Positions 8,295 to 18,277 of a DNA stretch of 64,000 nt are shown here, piece by piece (position 1 is the stretch's first letter; each line of letters starts with the position of its first letter). A model generated the notes under the pieces. That model saw nothing but the letters and a program-made list of their open reading frames with translations. It was not told where the DNA came from and made no database searches. A program made the translations under genes and the position numbers. Source of the DNA: Sinorhizobium terangae (GTDB lineage Bacteria; Pseudomonadota; Alphaproteobacteria; Rhizobiales; Rhizobiaceae); contig NZ_WITC01000095.1 in assembly GCF_009601505.1 (NCBI RefSeq), forward strand, positions 1-64,000, read 5' to 3'.

Positions 8295-8648
8295 CTACAG
8301 CTCTAAGAACGGTTCGAAGCCTCCATAAATCAACCGCTTGCCGTCGAAGATCGACTTCCACTCATCACCCTGAAGCCGCGGATCGGCCATGACCTTGGCA
8401 ATGATCGCATCGCGATCCTGACGCGACGCATAGAGGACCCAGGAGAAGACCACCGTCTCGTCCTCCTTCGCCTGCACTGCACGCGGAAAGGACGTCAGTT
8501 CTCCATAAGGTGCGTCGTCGGCCAGGCACTCGACGTAGTTGAGCGCACCGTGTTCCTTCCAGACATCGCCGGCCCGGCGCGCGAGCGCCTTGTAGTCCTC
8601 GACCTTCGCCTTCGGCACCGCGACGAGAAAACCATCGACATAGGCCAT
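8295..8648 (-). CDS. DUF1428 family protein
   Basis: 117 residues matching DUF1428 (a dimeric alpha-beta barrel, YbaA-like fold): MAYVDGFLVAVPKAKVEDY at the start, WKEHGALNYVECLADD, then VVFSWVLYASRQDRDAI and a C-terminal FDGKRLIYGGFEPFLEL. The family has no established activity. The ATG at 8648 follows GGAGGAGATGAAC. The gene sits just upstream of yjbQ on the same strand. A much longer reading through the preceding transglycosylase region in this frame is spurious. Confidence 0.85.
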   Translation of the reverse strand: MAYVDGFLVAVPKAKVEDYKALARRAGDVWKEHGALNYVECLADDAPYGELTSFPRAVQAKEDETVVFSWVLYASRQDRDAIIAKVMADPRLQGDEWKSIFDGKRLIYGGFEPFLEL

Positions 8649-8797
8649 GTTCATCTCCTCCTGTTTGGCTGAACAGGCAAAGGACGATCGAAGCGGAAAG
8701 GTTCCGACAGCCGATAATGATTTTTTCGTCATCCCATCCACGAGGAGGAGGCCGCTCTTGCTGCAGTGTCGGCGAACGGCGCAGAATGCGCTGCACG

Positions 8798-9367
8798 TTA
8801 TGAACCGCAGCCGCGCAGTTGCTGCGCATAGAGCGCCGCCATGCCGGAGGCGCGCTTTGCGCCTGTCTGAGCCGTTTGGCTCCAGTTCCCGCGGGCGTAA
8901 CCGCCATGGCCATGATAGTAGGCAATGTAGAGCCGGTAAGGGTCGTTGAGCGCGATGCCGTTCTGCTGGTGGCTTTGGTTGTGGTACCAGGCGATGAAGC
9001 GGATCGCGTCGGCAAAATCCGTCCGACGCGCCGTCCAGCGTCCGGTTTCGGCCTGATAACGCGCCCAGGTGCCGTCGAGCGCCTGCGAGTATCCATAGGC
9101 GGAGGAGACGCGCGTCCAGGGAATGAAGCCGAAGAGCTTGGTGCGCGGTGGCCTTGCGTTGTGCTGGAAACCGGACTCCGTATAGATCGTCGCCATCAGC
9201 ACAGGAACGGGCACGCCGTATTCGCGCTCCGCCGCGTAGGCAGCCCGGCGCCAATTGTTGAAAAGACCATCTCGCTGCTCGAAAACCGCGCAGGCGTTCC
9301 GGGTGTCCTTCGGCACCGTTCCGCAGCCGGCCAGCAACAGGAGGACGACGACAAAAACGCAACGCAT
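8798..9367 (-). CDS. Lytic transglycosylase-like lipoprotein
   Basis: 189 residues with a type II signal peptide: hydrophobic FVVVLLLLAGC with the lipobox cysteine at residue 15. The rest is an SLT/lysozyme-like domain with ATIYTESGFQ (probable catalytic Glu64), a YGYSQALDGTWARYQ block typical of the transglycosylase fold, and a C-terminal YIAYYHGHGGY. It should be anchored in the outer membrane and cleave peptidoglycan glycan strands. The start ATG at 9367 is preceded by GAGAGGTTCCGCG. It is transcribed divergently from the DUF2066 gene. Confidence 0.85.
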   Translation of the reverse strand: MRCVFVVVLLLLAGCGTVPKDTRNACAVFEQRDGLFNNWRRAAYAAEREYGVPVPVLMATIYTESGFQHNARPPRTKLFGFIPWTRVSSAYGYSQALDGTWARYQAETGRWTARRTDFADAIRFIAWYHNQSHQQNGIALNDPYRLYIAYYHGHGGYARGNWSQTAQTGAKRASGMAALYAQQLRGCGS

Positions 9368-9437
9368 CGCGGAACCTCTCGTTTGCGAGAGATTGATAAA
9401 GCGTAAATCTTAAGGATCGGTTTTGAGGCGAAGTTGA

Positions 9438-10265
9438 ATGACCACCAGAATGACAATCGTCTTGCCGTTCCTCGCCATGCTTGCCGGTGTGACCTCTTCC
9501 GGGATAGCGCAGGCCGCCAACGTGCAGAACCTATACGTGAGCCACGCGATCGTCACCGGCACCGGCGAAGAAAACCGGAAACTCGGCTTTCGCGAATGCC
9601 TGGGTGAAGTCCTCGTCAAGGTCTCGGGCGACCAGCGTGTGATTGCCGGAACAGCGTTCGCGCCGCTGATTGAACGCGCCGGCAGCTTCGTCGCGTCCTT
9701 TGCCTATCGTGATCGGCTGGCAGGCATCCCGATTCACGACGAACAGGGTACGCACGACCGGCCGCATGACCTGACCTGTCGTTACGACCCGGCAACGATA
9801 AACCGGCTGCTCGACGCGCTCGGAAGCAGGCCCTGGCCGCAACCGCGCCCGAGGATTGCCGTCCTTCTCGCCGTCCACGACCAAAAGCGCAAGTTCATGC
9901 TGACAAGCGACGGCGAAGAAAGCCCCTACATGGCCGAGTCGCTCGCCGCCGCGACCGTGCCTCTCGCGCTTGAGACATGGCTGCCGGAGCGGAAAACGCT
10001 TGCCCAGGAAAAACTCGACCTCGATATGCTGTCGAGCGAACCGACGGCGCAGTTGGAACGGCTGGCAAAGAAGATTGGCGGCGATGTCGCGCTCGTCGGT
10101 ACGATTTCCTGGAACGACGAGGCGCTTGGCTGGATTGCCGACTGGCAACTCGATAGCGCCGGGAAGACGCACCGTTGGCAAATCCGCGGCGTCAGCTTCG
10201 ACGATGCCTTTCGCAACGCGATCCGCGGCGCCGCGCAAGTCCTGTCGGGCAACGGCGAACCTTGA
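9438..10265 (+). CDS. DUF2066 periplasmic protein
   Basis: 275 residues with an N-terminal signal peptide ending GIAQAAN near residue 28. The DUF2066 pattern follows: LGFRECLGEVLVKVSGDQRV, then RPHDLTCRYDPATINRLLDALG, and later IGGDVALVGTISWNDEALGWIADWQL. DUF2066 proteins are exported and widespread in proteobacteria, with no defined function. It is divergent from the lytic transglycosylase with a 70-base shared promoter region, and its 3' end faces the GYD gene across a perfect hairpin. Confidence 0.85.
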   Translation: MTTRMTIVLPFLAMLAGVTSSGIAQAANVQNLYVSHAIVTGTGEENRKLGFRECLGEVLVKVSGDQRVIAGTAFAPLIERAGSFVASFAYRDRLAGIPIHDEQGTHDRPHDLTCRYDPATINRLLDALGSRPWPQPRPRIAVLLAVHDQKRKFMLTSDGEESPYMAESLAAATVPLALETWLPERKTLAQEKLDLDMLSSEPTAQLERLAKKIGGDVALVGTISWNDEALGWIADWQLDSAGKTHRWQIRGVSFDDAFRNAIRGAAQVLSGNGEP

Positions 10266-10346
10266 CGCAAATCACCCTTCCACGCATCGACGGCATGTCA
10301 GTCCGCCGCGAGATGAAGTCACCACCCCTTTGAGGATCGCCTTCGA

Positions 10347-10383
10347 GATCATCTCGCTGTTTCGTTGAAACAGCGAGATGATC
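10347..10383. terminator. Perfect 17-bp bidirectional hairpin
   Basis: Arms 10347-10363 and 10367-10383 are exact inverse complements around a GTT loop (core ATCTCGCTGTTTC / GAAACAGCGAGAT). It sits midway between two convergent genes (DUF2066 ending at 10265 and GYD ending at 10405). No long T tract flanks it, so it may terminate weakly or act as an RNA 3'-end stabiliser. Confidence 0.6.
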
Positions 10384-10404
10384 CAACTTCGAACCCATGC
10401 AATC

Positions 10405-10698
10405 TTAGCCGAGCGTGCCGATCAGTTCACGATAGGCGGCTTCCGGAAATGCCTTCAATGTGCGGGTGCGCACGTTGCCATTCATCCCGAGAGTCAACGC
10501 GAACCGTGCGGCAACCGCGTCGTCGGGCGCTTCGCAGACTGCGACCATGTCGTATTCGCCCATGGTCAGATAGAAATCCTTGAAGGACCCGCCCATGTCG
10601 GAGAGCACCTTCCGAGCGGCATCCAGCCGCTTCGGAGACTCGCGTACGTTCCTGATACCCTGCTCGGTCCAATTGAGAAGCACGACATAAGTGGTCAT
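10405..10698 (-). CDS. GYD-domain protein
   Basis: 97 residues, the full GYD domain: MTTYVVLLNWTEQGIRNVRE, a central LTMGEYDMVAVCEAPDD (the family's G-E/Y-D motif) and LGMNGNVRTRTLKAFPEAAY. GYD proteins are small ferredoxin-like-fold proteins of unknown function. I placed the start at ATG 10698 after GGGGAGGTGTGAG rather than 21 codons upstream, because the domain begins there. Confidence 0.82.
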   Translation of the reverse strand: MTTYVVLLNWTEQGIRNVRESPKRLDAARKVLSDMGGSFKDFYLTMGEYDMVAVCEAPDDAVAARFALTLGMNGNVRTRTLKAFPEAAYRELIGTLG

Positions 10699-10768
10699 CT
10701 CACACCTCCCCACAGAGCATCCCGCCTTCGGATGAAAGCGAACAAAATGCCCTGGAATCAAAGGACTA

Positions 10769-10815
10769 GCGGGATGAGGAAAAGTGTACGTGGTGTTCCG
10801 CCCGCATCCCGCTCC
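10769..10815. repeat. GCGGGATG-type palindromic repeat, copy 1
   Basis: Outer arms GCGGGATG / CATCCCGC with AGGAAAAGTGTACG and GTTCCGCCCG between them. A diverged copy occurs at 50592-50632 and a partial one near 5390. Noncoding, upstream of the GYD gene. Confidence 0.65.
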
Positions 10816-10991
10816 AACTCATTCGCGGGCCCATGATGCGTTCATCGCATGGGCGCTTTCGGTTCGCACCCGCGGTGCGTCCTCCCCGGCGTCGCGGGCT
10901 CGCTGCAAGCCCCAAAGTATAATCCCGTGGTCATGGGCGAACAAGCGCCGCAGGAACAAGGTGCGCCCGCAAAAACCAGAAAGGGCAGCAC

Positions 10992-11020
10992 AAAAAAAGC
11001 CGGGCGCAAAGCCCGGCTTT
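10992..11020 (-). terminator. rpoD terminator
   Basis: On the minus strand AAAGCCGGGC-TTTGC-GCCCGGCTTTTTTT, a GC-rich stem followed by a 7-T tract, 25 bases after the rpoD stop. A textbook intrinsic terminator. Confidence 0.85.
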
Positions 11021-11044
11021 CTCGACGTTTCTGTAACGCTTAGC

Positions 11045-13105
11045 TTAGCTGTCGAGAAACGAGCGCAGCTTGCGCGAACGGCTCGGGTGCTTGAGCTTTC
11101 TCAGCGCCTTCGCTTCGATCTGACGGATACGTTCGCGGGTGACCGAGAACTGCTGGCCGACCTCTTCGAGCGTGTGGTCCGTGTTCATGCCGATGCCGAA
11201 GCGCATGCGCAGCACACGCTCTTCGCGCGGCGTCAGCGAAGCGAGAACGCGGGTCGTCGTTTCACGCAGGTTCGCCTGAATGGCGGCGTCGATCGGCAAG
11301 AGCGCGTTCTTGTCCTCGATGAAATCGCCGAGATGTGAATCTTCCTCGTCACCGACCGGCGTTTCGAGCGAGATCGGTTCCTTGGCAATCTTCAGCACCT
11401 TGCGCACCTTCTCGAGCGGCATGGCAAGCTTTTCGGCCAATTCCTCCGGCGTCGGCTCGCGGCCGATCTCGTGCAGCATCTGGCGCGAGGTACGAACGAT
11501 CTTGTTGATCGTCTCGATCATGTGCACCGGAATGCGGATCGTGCGTGCCTGGTCGGCGATCGAACGGGTGATCGCCTGCCGGATCCACCAGGTGGCATAG
11601 GTCGAGAACTTGTAGCCGCGGCGGTACTCGAACTTGTCGACCGCCTTCATCAGGCCGATGTTGCCTTCCTGGATGAGGTCCAGGAACTGCAGGCCGCGGT
11701 TCGTGTACTTCTTGGCGATCGAAATGACGAGACGCAGGTTGGCCTCGACCATCTCCTTCTTGGCGATGCGCGCTTCGCGCTCGCCCTTCTGGACCATGGA
11801 AACGATGCGGCGGAACTCGGCGATGGAAATGCCGGTTTCGGTCGCGAGATTCTGGATCTCCTGGCGGATATCCCGGATCGTCTGGTTCTCGGCCTTGGCA
11901 AACTCCTTCCAGCCCTTGCCGGCGAGATTGCTGATCGACTTCATCCAGTTCGGGTCGAGCTCGGCGCCCGAATACTGTTCCAGGAACGAGTCGCGCTTGA
12001 CGCCGTAGGATTCGGCAAGGCGCAACAGCCGGCCCTCGTTCTGCATCAGGCGCTTCGAAATGTCGTAAAGCTGCTCGACCAGCGCATCGATGCGGTTCTG
12101 GTTGAGCGACAGCGACTTCACCGCCTTGATCAGCTCGTCCTTCAGCTCCTTGTAGCGGCGCTCCTGCGCCGGCGACAGCGTGCCCGTCGCGGCAAGGCGT
12201 GCTTCCACCTGCTGGTCCTGCAGCTTGCGGAGCTTCTTGTAGGTCTCGGCTATGATGTCGAGCGTTTCCATCACCTGCGGGCGCAGTTCCGCTTCCATCG
12301 CGGCGAGCGAGAGGTTCGATTCGTCATCGTCCTCTTCCTCTTCCTCGGGCGGCTGGCCATCGCCGCCGACATTGGTGATGTCGTCGTCATTAGCCGCGGC
12401 CGCGCGCGTCTTGCGCACCTTTTCCTTCTCTTCGGCGGCCTTCCGGTCAGCCTCGATCTTTTCCGGGCTCTGGAACTGTGGGGCAGCCTTCGCCTCGGGA
12501 CCGGAATAGGTCGTTTCGAGATCGATGATCTCGCGCAGAAGCGTCTGGCCTTCGTTCAGTTCGTCGCGCCAGATGATCAGTGCCTGGAAGGTAAGCGGGC
12601 TCTCACAGAGACCGGCAATCATCGTCTCGCGGCCGGCTTCGATGCGCTTGGCGATCGCAATTTCGCCTTCGCGGGAGAGAAGCTCGACCGAACCCATCTC
12701 GCGCAGATACATGCGCACCGGATCGTCGGTGCGATCGGTCGGTTCCTTCTTCTTGCCGGTCGCAAGCGCGGTGCCGCTGGAGGTGGTGAGTTCACCGCCC
12801 TCGCCGTCACCCTCGTCGCCGCTGTCTTCGTCGTCGCCGCCGGCGGCGGCTTCCTCGGCTTCTTCATCCTCGATGACGTTGATGCCCATGTCGGAGAGCA
12901 TGGCCATCGTGTCTTCGATCTGTTCGGAGGTGACTTCCTCTGACGGCAGGACCGAGTTCAATTCGTCCATCGTCACGTAGCCGCGCTTCTTGGCGGCCTT
13001 GATCATCTTCTTGACAGCGTCGTCGGAAAGATCGAGAAGCGGGCCGTCAGGAGCGCCTTCGCGTTCTACGTCTGCTTCTTCGTTTTCTTTGACTTTAGTT
13101 GCCAT
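11045..13105 (-). CDS. rpoD: RNA polymerase primary sigma factor (sigma-70 / SigA)
   Basis: 686 residues, the size of alphaproteobacterial SigA. Visible in order: region 1.1, an acidic linker ([20 protein letters not shown]), region 1.2 ([21 protein letters not shown]), the long non-conserved region, region 2 ([23 protein letters not shown] and [10 protein letters not shown], the -10 contacting helix), region 3, and region 4.2 ([19 protein letters not shown], the -35 HTH). It directs RNA polymerase to housekeeping promoters. It has its own intrinsic terminator and a 520-base upstream region, and is followed in transcription order by the unrelated GYD gene, so it is monocistronic. Confidence 0.98.
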   Translation of the reverse strand: MATKVKENEEADVEREGAPDGPLLDLSDDAVKKMIKAAKKRGYVTMDELNSVLPSEEVTSEQIEDTMAMLSDMGINVIEDEEAEEAAAGGDDEDSGDEGDGEGGELTTSSGTALATGKKKEPTDRTDDPVRMYLREMGSVELLSREGEIAIAKRIEAGRETMIAGLCESPLTFQALIIWRDELNEGQTLLREIIDLETTYSGPEAKAAPQFQSPEKIEADRKAAEEKEKVRKTRAAAANDDDITNVGGDGQPPEEEEEDDDESNLSLAAMEAELRPQVMETLDIIAETYKKLRKLQDQQVEARLAATGTLSPAQERRYKELKDELIKAVKSLSLNQNRIDALVEQLYDISKRLMQNEGRLLRLAESYGVKRDSFLEQYSGAELDPNWMKSISNLAGKGWKEFAKAENQTIRDIRQEIQNLATETGISIAEFRRIVSMVQKGEREARIAKKEMVEANLRLVISIAKKYTNRGLQFLDLIQEGNIGLMKAVDKFEYRRGYKFSTYATWWIRQAITRSIADQARTIRIPVHMIETINKIVRTSRQMLHEIGREPTPEELAEKLAMPLEKVRKVLKIAKEPISLETPVGDEEDSHLGDFIEDKNALLPIDAAIQANLRETTTRVLASLTPREERVLRMRFGIGMNTDHTLEEVGQQFSVTRERIRQIEAKALRKLKHPSRSRKLRSFLDS

Positions 13106-13627
13106 TTATTCGTCGCTTTCCTTGTCGCAACCAGCGTGCGCCTGGTGCCAATGCCGCTTCGTGGTTCGGGCGCCGCGCACCCGCCACCGAATCATTTCCC
13201 CTGACGTAACGGGATGATGTTTAATTCCTGATTAACCACGACAGCGATCGCGGTTGAGCGGGCAAGCCTCGACAGCCTTGCCACTGAAACATCTCAGGCA
13301 TGATTTTCCTATCCGCCGTCCGTATCGCCATTTCTGCTTGAAATGGTGATTCCCAGAATTTTTGATCCCGTCAAGCATTTCCGGTGAAAAACCGCGTAAA
13401 TCGGCAAAAAACGCTTCGTCGCGGGTTTTTGCGCTGTTTATCAGCTTTCGCTCAAGATGTAGGAGCGGTCGAAAAAAAGACAAGGGTGGCGCTGGTTTTC
13501 CGGCGATTGGAGCCAGGAAGTCGGCCGCCGGAGCAGCCTGCGGACGGCTTACTTCGAGATCGAGATCAGGTTCGGACCTGCAAACGACCGTCCCCCGGGG
13601 TGCCACTTCACCGCGGGCTCGCGATCG
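13106..13627. other. Gene-free stretch between tdh and rpoD
   Basis: 522 bases without a convincing gene. A 124-codon frame at 13232-13606 lacks a recognisable domain, ribosome site and natural composition. The stretch should hold the rpoD promoter; several T/A-rich patches occur near 13200-13240 and 13360-13450, but I cannot assign hexamers with confidence. Confidence 0.55.
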
Positions 13628-14662
13628 CTACCAGTCCATCACAACCTTGCCGGAATTGCCCGACCGCATCGCCTCGAACCCCTCGCGGAAATCGTCGATG
13701 CCGATCCGGTGGGTGATGACCGGCGAAAGATCCAGCCCGCCCTGGACAAAGGCGATCATCTTGTACCAGGTCTCGAACATTTCGCGGCCGTAGATGCCCT
13801 TCAGGTTGAGCATCTTGAAGATGACCTTGTTCCAGTCGATCTCGAAGCCCGCCGGAGCGATGCCGAGTATGGCGATCTTGCCGCCGTTGTTCATCTTGTC
13901 GATCATGTCGCGAAATGCCGGCGCCGCACCCGACATTTCGAGACCGACATCGAAACCTTCGGTCATGCCGATCGATCGCATCACGTCGGCGAGGTTTTCC
14001 TTGGACGCATCGACGACGTAGTCGATGCCGACCTTGCGGGCGAGTTCGAGGCGCGTCGGGTTGATATCGGTGATCACCACCTTGCGCGCGCCCGAGCGCT
14101 TGGCGACGAGCGCGCCCATGATGCCGATCGGTCCCGCCCCGGTAACGAGCACGTCCTCGCCGACGAGATCGAAGGAAAGCGCCGTGTGCACGGCATTGCC
14201 GAAGGGATCGAAGATCGCGGCGATCTCATCCGGCACGTCGTCGGGGATCGACACGACATTATATTCCGGGATGCAGACGAACTCGCCGAAGGAGCCCGGA
14301 CGATTGACGCCGACGCCAAGCGTGTTGCGGCAAAGGTGCCCCCTGCCCGCCCGGCAATTGCGGCACTTGCCACAGACGATGTGGCCTTCGCCGGAGACGC
14401 GCTCGCCCACGTGATACTTGGTGACGGCCGAGCCGACTTCGGCGATCTCGCCCATGAACTCGTGGCCGACGACCATCGGCACGGGGATCGTCTTCTGCGC
14501 CCACTGGTCCCAGTTCCAGATGTGAACGTCGGTACCGCAGATCGCCGACTTCTTCACCCGGATTAAGACATCGTTCGGGCCTACCTCCGGCACCGGTACC
14601 CGCTCCATCCAGAGCCCGACTTCCGGCTTCGTCTTGACCAGTGCCTTCATCATGTTGGTCAT
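13628..14662 (-). CDS. tdh: L-threonine 3-dehydrogenase
   Basis: 344 residues, zinc-dependent medium-chain dehydrogenase. Catalytic zinc ligands are Cys42 ([16 protein letters not shown]) with GHEF at 67-70; structural zinc cysteines are 97, 100, 103 and 111 ([15 protein letters not shown]). The Rossmann loop [17 protein letters not shown] binds NAD+. It oxidises L-threonine to 2-amino-3-ketobutyrate, which the product of kbl, 33 bases upstream on the same strand, cleaves with CoA to glycine and acetyl-CoA. The [11 protein letters not shown] signature separates Tdh from sorbitol dehydrogenases. Confidence 0.96.
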   Translation of the reverse strand: MTNMMKALVKTKPEVGLWMERVPVPEVGPNDVLIRVKKSAICGTDVHIWNWDQWAQKTIPVPMVVGHEFMGEIAEVGSAVTKYHVGERVSGEGHIVCGKCRNCRAGRGHLCRNTLGVGVNRPGSFGEFVCIPEYNVVSIPDDVPDEIAAIFDPFGNAVHTALSFDLVGEDVLVTGAGPIGIMGALVAKRSGARKVVITDINPTRLELARKVGIDYVVDASKENLADVMRSIGMTEGFDVGLEMSGAAPAFRDMIDKMNNGGKIAILGIAPAGFEIDWNKVIFKMLNLKGIYGREMFETWYKMIAFVQGGLDLSPVITHRIGIDDFREGFEAMRSGNSGKVVMDW

Positions 14663-14695
14663 TGCAGGTTCCTCACTCGCCCCTCACCTAACTCT

Positions 14696-15883
14696 TCAAA
14701 TCACGCCGAGTTCGCGACCGACCTCTTCGAAGACCGCGATCGCGCGCCGGACATCCCGCTCGCTGTGGGCGGCCGACATCTGGGTTCGGATGCGCGCCTG
14801 CCCCCGCGGCACGACCGGGAAGGAGAAGCCGATGACATAGACGCCCTTCTCGAGCATCCGCGCGGCCATGTCCTGCGCGAGCGCCGCGTCGCCGAGCATG
14901 ACAGGAATGATCGGATGCCCTTCGCCGGCAAGCGTGAAACCAAGCTTCGACATTTCGGCACGGAACAGCGCGGCGTTCGTGTAAAGCCGTTCGCGCAGCT
15001 TGTCGCCGTTCTCGATTAGGTCGAAGACCCTGAGCGAAGCGGCGGCGATGACGGGCGCCAGCGTGTTGGAGAAAAGATAGGGCCGCGAGCGCTGCCGCAG
15101 CCATTCGACGACTTCGGCCTTGGCCGAGGTGTAGCCGCCCGAGGCGCCGCCGAGCGCCTTGCCGAGCGTGCCGGTGATGATATCGATCCTGCCCTCGACG
15201 CCGCAATGCTCGGCGGAGCCGCGACCGTGCTTGCCGACGAAACCGACCGCATGGCTGTCGTCGACCATGACCATCGCGCCATATTTTTCCGCGAGGTCGC
15301 AGACGCCCTTGAGGTTGGCGATGATGCCGTCCATTGAGAACACGCCGTCGGTGGCGATCAGCTTGAAGCGGCTGCCTTCGGCCTTCTTCAACTCCTCCTC
15401 AAGCGCGGCCATGTCGTTGTTGGCATAGCGGAAGCGCTTCGCCTTCGAGAGCCGCACGCCGTCGATGATCGAAGCATGGTTCAGCGCATCGGAGATGATC
15501 GCGTCTTCCTCCCCGAGCAATGTCTCGAACAGCCCGCCATTGGCATCGAAGCACGAGGAATAAAGGATCGTATCCTCCATTCCGAGGAACGAGGAGATGC
15601 GCGCTTCGAGCTCCTTGTGCTCTTCCTGCGTGCCGCAGATGAAGCGCACGGAGGCCATGCCGTAGCCGTAGCGGTCGAGCGCCTTCTTGCCGGCCTCGGC
15701 AAGCTCTTCGTTATCCGCGAGGCCGAGATAGTTGTTGGCGCAGAAGTTCAGCACGCGATCGCCGGACGCCACCTCGATTTCACCCGCCTGCTTCGAGGTG
15801 ATGACTCGCTCGGACTTATAGAGGCCGGCCAATTTCAGGCCTTCGAGTTCGGAACGAAGATGGGACAGAAAGGCTGAGGTCAT
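14696..15883 (-). CDS. kbl: 2-amino-3-ketobutyrate CoA ligase (glycine C-acetyltransferase)
   Basis: 395 residues, PLP-dependent alpha-oxoamine synthase. The PLP lysine is Lys242 in [25 protein letters not shown] at 208-217 and NNYLGLADN near 50 are family hallmarks. It converts 2-amino-3-ketobutyrate plus CoA to glycine and acetyl-CoA, completing threonine degradation after Tdh. kbl is the first gene of a kbl-tdh operon with a 33-base gap. The start [17 protein letters not shown] is standard. Confidence 0.96.
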   Translation of the reverse strand: MTSAFLSHLRSELEGLKLAGLYKSERVITSKQAGEIEVASGDRVLNFCANNYLGLADNEELAEAGKKALDRYGYGMASVRFICGTQEEHKELEARISSFLGMEDTILYSSCFDANGGLFETLLGEEDAIISDALNHASIIDGVRLSKAKRFRYANNDMAALEEELKKAEGSRFKLIATDGVFSMDGIIANLKGVCDLAEKYGAMVMVDDSHAVGFVGKHGRGSAEHCGVEGRIDIITGTLGKALGGASGGYTSAKAEVVEWLRQRSRPYLFSNTLAPVIAAASLRVFDLIENGDKLRERLYTNAALFRAEMSKLGFTLAGEGHPIIPVMLGDAALAQDMAARMLEKGVYVIGFSFPVVPRGQARIRTQMSAAHSERDVRRAIAVFEEVGRELGVI

Positions 15884-16135
15884 GGCTGGCCACTCGCGTT
15901 AAGAAGGATGTTTCGCACCCGGGCGCCGCGCGTGGGCGCACGCTAGACGACTAGCACGACGGGCCGACTCTTGCAGCAATTTCCAGCGCCTCGGGAAGGT
16001 CGGAACGCATCGATCGATGAAAACGATAGGGGCTTTCGTGACGGACACCGCGCACAGACGCTTTCTGTCCCCTATCGCGCCTTAGGCGACATTTTCATTC
16101 GCGAAGGCAAATGCTGAGGCACCGACTACGGTCGA

Positions 16136-18001
16136 CTACCCATCGAAATAGCCGTCGATGACCGCCAGGAACGCCTCGCCATAGCGCTCGCGCTTGCTCT
16201 CGCCGATGCCGGGAATATCGAGCAGATCGTCGAAGTCGCGCGGACGTTGCTTCGCCAACGCAATCAACGTCGTATCCGGGAAAACGACATAGGGCGGGAC
16301 GTTCAATTCCTTGGCGATCGAGAACCGCTCGGCGCGCAGGCGTTCGAAAAGTTCAAGATCGGAGCCGGCGAGATCGGCTCGCTCGCGCGGAGTGCCGGAC
16401 TTCGCCACCCGGGCGGCCTTGCCCGAGGTCGGCCTGTCCTTGCGGAAGAACACCTGGCGCTCGCGTTTGAAGACGGCGCGCGCCTCCGGCTCGAGCTGCA
16501 GCGCCCCGAAGGCGGAATGATCAACCCGGACGAGGCCAGCGGCGAGCAGCTGCCGGAACACCGATTGCCACGTTCGTGGCAGCAGATCCTTGCCGGCACC
16601 GAAGACAGGCATATCGACATGGCCAAAGCGCTCGGTTTTCTCGTTGACCGTGCCCATAAGCACATCGATCACGTGGCCGGCGCCGAAGCGCTCGCCGGTC
16701 CGATAGACGGCCGCCAGCGCCTTGATCGCCGCTTCGGTACCGTCCCAGGTCTCGACCGGCTTCAGGCAGGTATCGCAATGGCCGCAGCGTCCGGGATGCG
16801 CCTCGCCGAAATGCGCAAGGATCGCCTGCCGCCGGCAACCCGCGGTCTCGCAGATCGCAAGCAGCGCATTGAGCTTCGCCCGCTCGATGCGCTTGATCTC
16901 CTCCGCGGCGCCGCCCTCGTCGATCATCCTCCGACGCTGGATGACATCGGCCATGCCATAGGCCATCCAGACTTCGGAGGGCAGCCCGTCGCGACCCGCC
17001 CGGCCGGTCTCTTGGTAATAGGCCTCGACCGAGCCCGGCAGATCGAGGTGGGCGACATAGCGGACATCCGGCTTGTCGATTCCCATGCCGAAGGCGACCG
17101 TCGCGACGAGGCAAAGGTCTTCCTCCTTAAGGAAAGCGTCCTGATGGGCGTCCCGCAGGACGCGATCCATGCCGGCGTGATAGGGAAGCGCGCGCACGCC
17201 TTGCGCGTTCAGCCATTCCGCCGTGTCTTCGACCTTGGCACGTGAGAGGCAATAGACGATGCCGCTCGATCCCTTGAAGCGGGAGAGGAAGCGAAGGAGC
17301 TGCTGGCGCGGCTGGTCACGCTCGACGATCTCATAGGCAATGTTCGGCCGATCGAAGCTGGTCGTGAAGACCTTCGCTCCGGTGAGCGCCAGCCGCTCGA
17401 TGATGTCGTCGCGCGTGTGCGGATCCGCGGTCGCGGTGAGTGCGACGCGTGGCACGCCGGGAAAGCGCGACGCGAGGCAATCCAGGCCGCGATATTCAGG
17501 CCGGAAATCATGGCCCCACTGCGAGACGCAATGCGCCTCGTCGATCGCGAACAGCGCAATGTCGACCTCGTCGATCATCTCGGCGAAACCGTCGGTGACG
17601 GCGCGCTCCGGCGTGACGTAGAGCAGGTCGAGCGCGCCCGCCGAAAGCGCGCGGCGAACCGCAATCGCCTCGTCGCGTGTCAGTGAGGAATTGAGCGCGG
17701 CGGCGCGAATGCCGAGCTGCTTCAACGCCTCGACCTGATCGCGCATCAAGGCGATCAATGGGGATACGACGATGCCGACGCCGTTTCGGCAAAGCGCGGG
17801 AATTTGAAAACAGAGCGATTTGCCCGCTCCCGTCGGGAAGAGCACCACCGCATCGCCGCCCGCTATCACATGTTCGACCACGTCCTGCTGCTGACCGCGG
17901 AAGGCGGAATAGCCATAGACGCGTTTCAGGACTTCGAGAGGATTGGCCACGCCTTCGCTTTCGAACAGGCGCGCGGCGGAAGCATCGTCGTTGTGAGGCA
18001 T
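16136..18001 (-). CDS. recQ: ATP-dependent DNA helicase RecQ
   Basis: 621 residues from [12 protein letters not shown]. The superfamily-2 helicase core carries the Walker A motif PTGAGKS (Lys61) and the DEAH box ([17 protein letters not shown]). The RecQ C-terminal zinc module follows (CETAGCRR...[12 protein letters not shown]) with a winged helix and a C-terminal HRDC domain ([28 protein letters not shown]). It unwinds DNA in RecF-pathway recombination and fork repair. The frame is open 28 codons further upstream, but the residues before MPHNDD look non-native, so I chose 18001. It lies between kbl and dnaG on the same strand; a RIME-like repeat separates it from dnaG. Confidence 0.95.
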   Translation of the reverse strand: MPHNDDASAARLFESEGVANPLEVLKRVYGYSAFRGQQQDVVEHVIAGGDAVVLFPTGAGKSLCFQIPALCRNGVGIVVSPLIALMRDQVEALKQLGIRAAALNSSLTRDEAIAVRRALSAGALDLLYVTPERAVTDGFAEMIDEVDIALFAIDEAHCVSQWGHDFRPEYRGLDCLASRFPGVPRVALTATADPHTRDDIIERLALTGAKVFTTSFDRPNIAYEIVERDQPRQQLLRFLSRFKGSSGIVYCLSRAKVEDTAEWLNAQGVRALPYHAGMDRVLRDAHQDAFLKEEDLCLVATVAFGMGIDKPDVRYVAHLDLPGSVEAYYQETGRAGRDGLPSEVWMAYGMADVIQRRRMIDEGGAAEEIKRIERAKLNALLAICETAGCRRQAILAHFGEAHPGRCGHCDTCLKPVETWDGTEAAIKALAAVYRTGERFGAGHVIDVLMGTVNEKTERFGHVDMPVFGAGKDLLPRTWQSVFRQLLAAGLVRVDHSAFGALQLEPEARAVFKRERQVFFRKDRPTSGKAARVAKSGTPRERADLAGSDLELFERLRAERFSIAKELNVPPYVVFPDTTLIALAKQRPRDFDDLLDIPGIGESKRERYGEAFLAVIDGYFDG

Positions 18002-18106
18002 GGAATCGCTTTCGTCGGGCGGCTGACTATGGGGTTTGGGCAGGTGGGATGTAAACCTGTTAAAGACTCGCAAAAGGGGGAGCATCGCCGCGCTCCGCAG
18101 CTAACG

Positions 18107-18260
18107 CCCCCTCACCCTGCCCTCTCCCCGCAAGCGGGGCGAGGGTACGTCGCATCGGTGGCTCGCGTCGTGCACCAACTGCAAGAAGCCTTGCCGAGCT
18201 GGCGCGGCATGTCCCTTCTCCCCGCCCGCGGGGAGAAGGTGCCGGCAGGCGGATGAGGGG
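18107..18260. repeat. RIME-like double-palindrome repeat, copy 1
   Basis: Two GC-rich palindromic modules: CCTCTCCCCGCAAGCGGGG and CTTCTCCCCGC...GCGGGGAGAAG followed by GCCGGCAGGCGGATGAGGGG. The same two modules in the same order occur at 63599-63728. This matches the general form of rhizobial intergenic mosaic elements (RIME). Confidence 0.75.
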
Positions 18261-18277
18261 CAGCGCATGCGACGACG

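Noticed and set aside
8295-9362. A 355-codon frame covering DUF1428 and the transglycosylase region
   Set aside because: The DUF1428 domain begins exactly at ATG 8648 with a good ribosome site; the upstream part is an out-of-frame reading of the lipoprotein gene.
11471-12943. A 490-codon frame opposite rpoD
   Set aside because: Antisense shadow of a certain gene; its sequence is a Leu/Arg/Val-rich mirror without domains.
13232-13606. A 124-codon minus-strand frame upstream of tdh
   Set aside because: No ribosome site, no recognisable domain, and it ends in a region likely to be the rpoD promoter.
18107-18260. Possible CRISPR-like array from repeated CTCCCCGC words
   Set aside because: Only two palindromic modules with no regular spacers and no cas genes; fits a RIME-type element.
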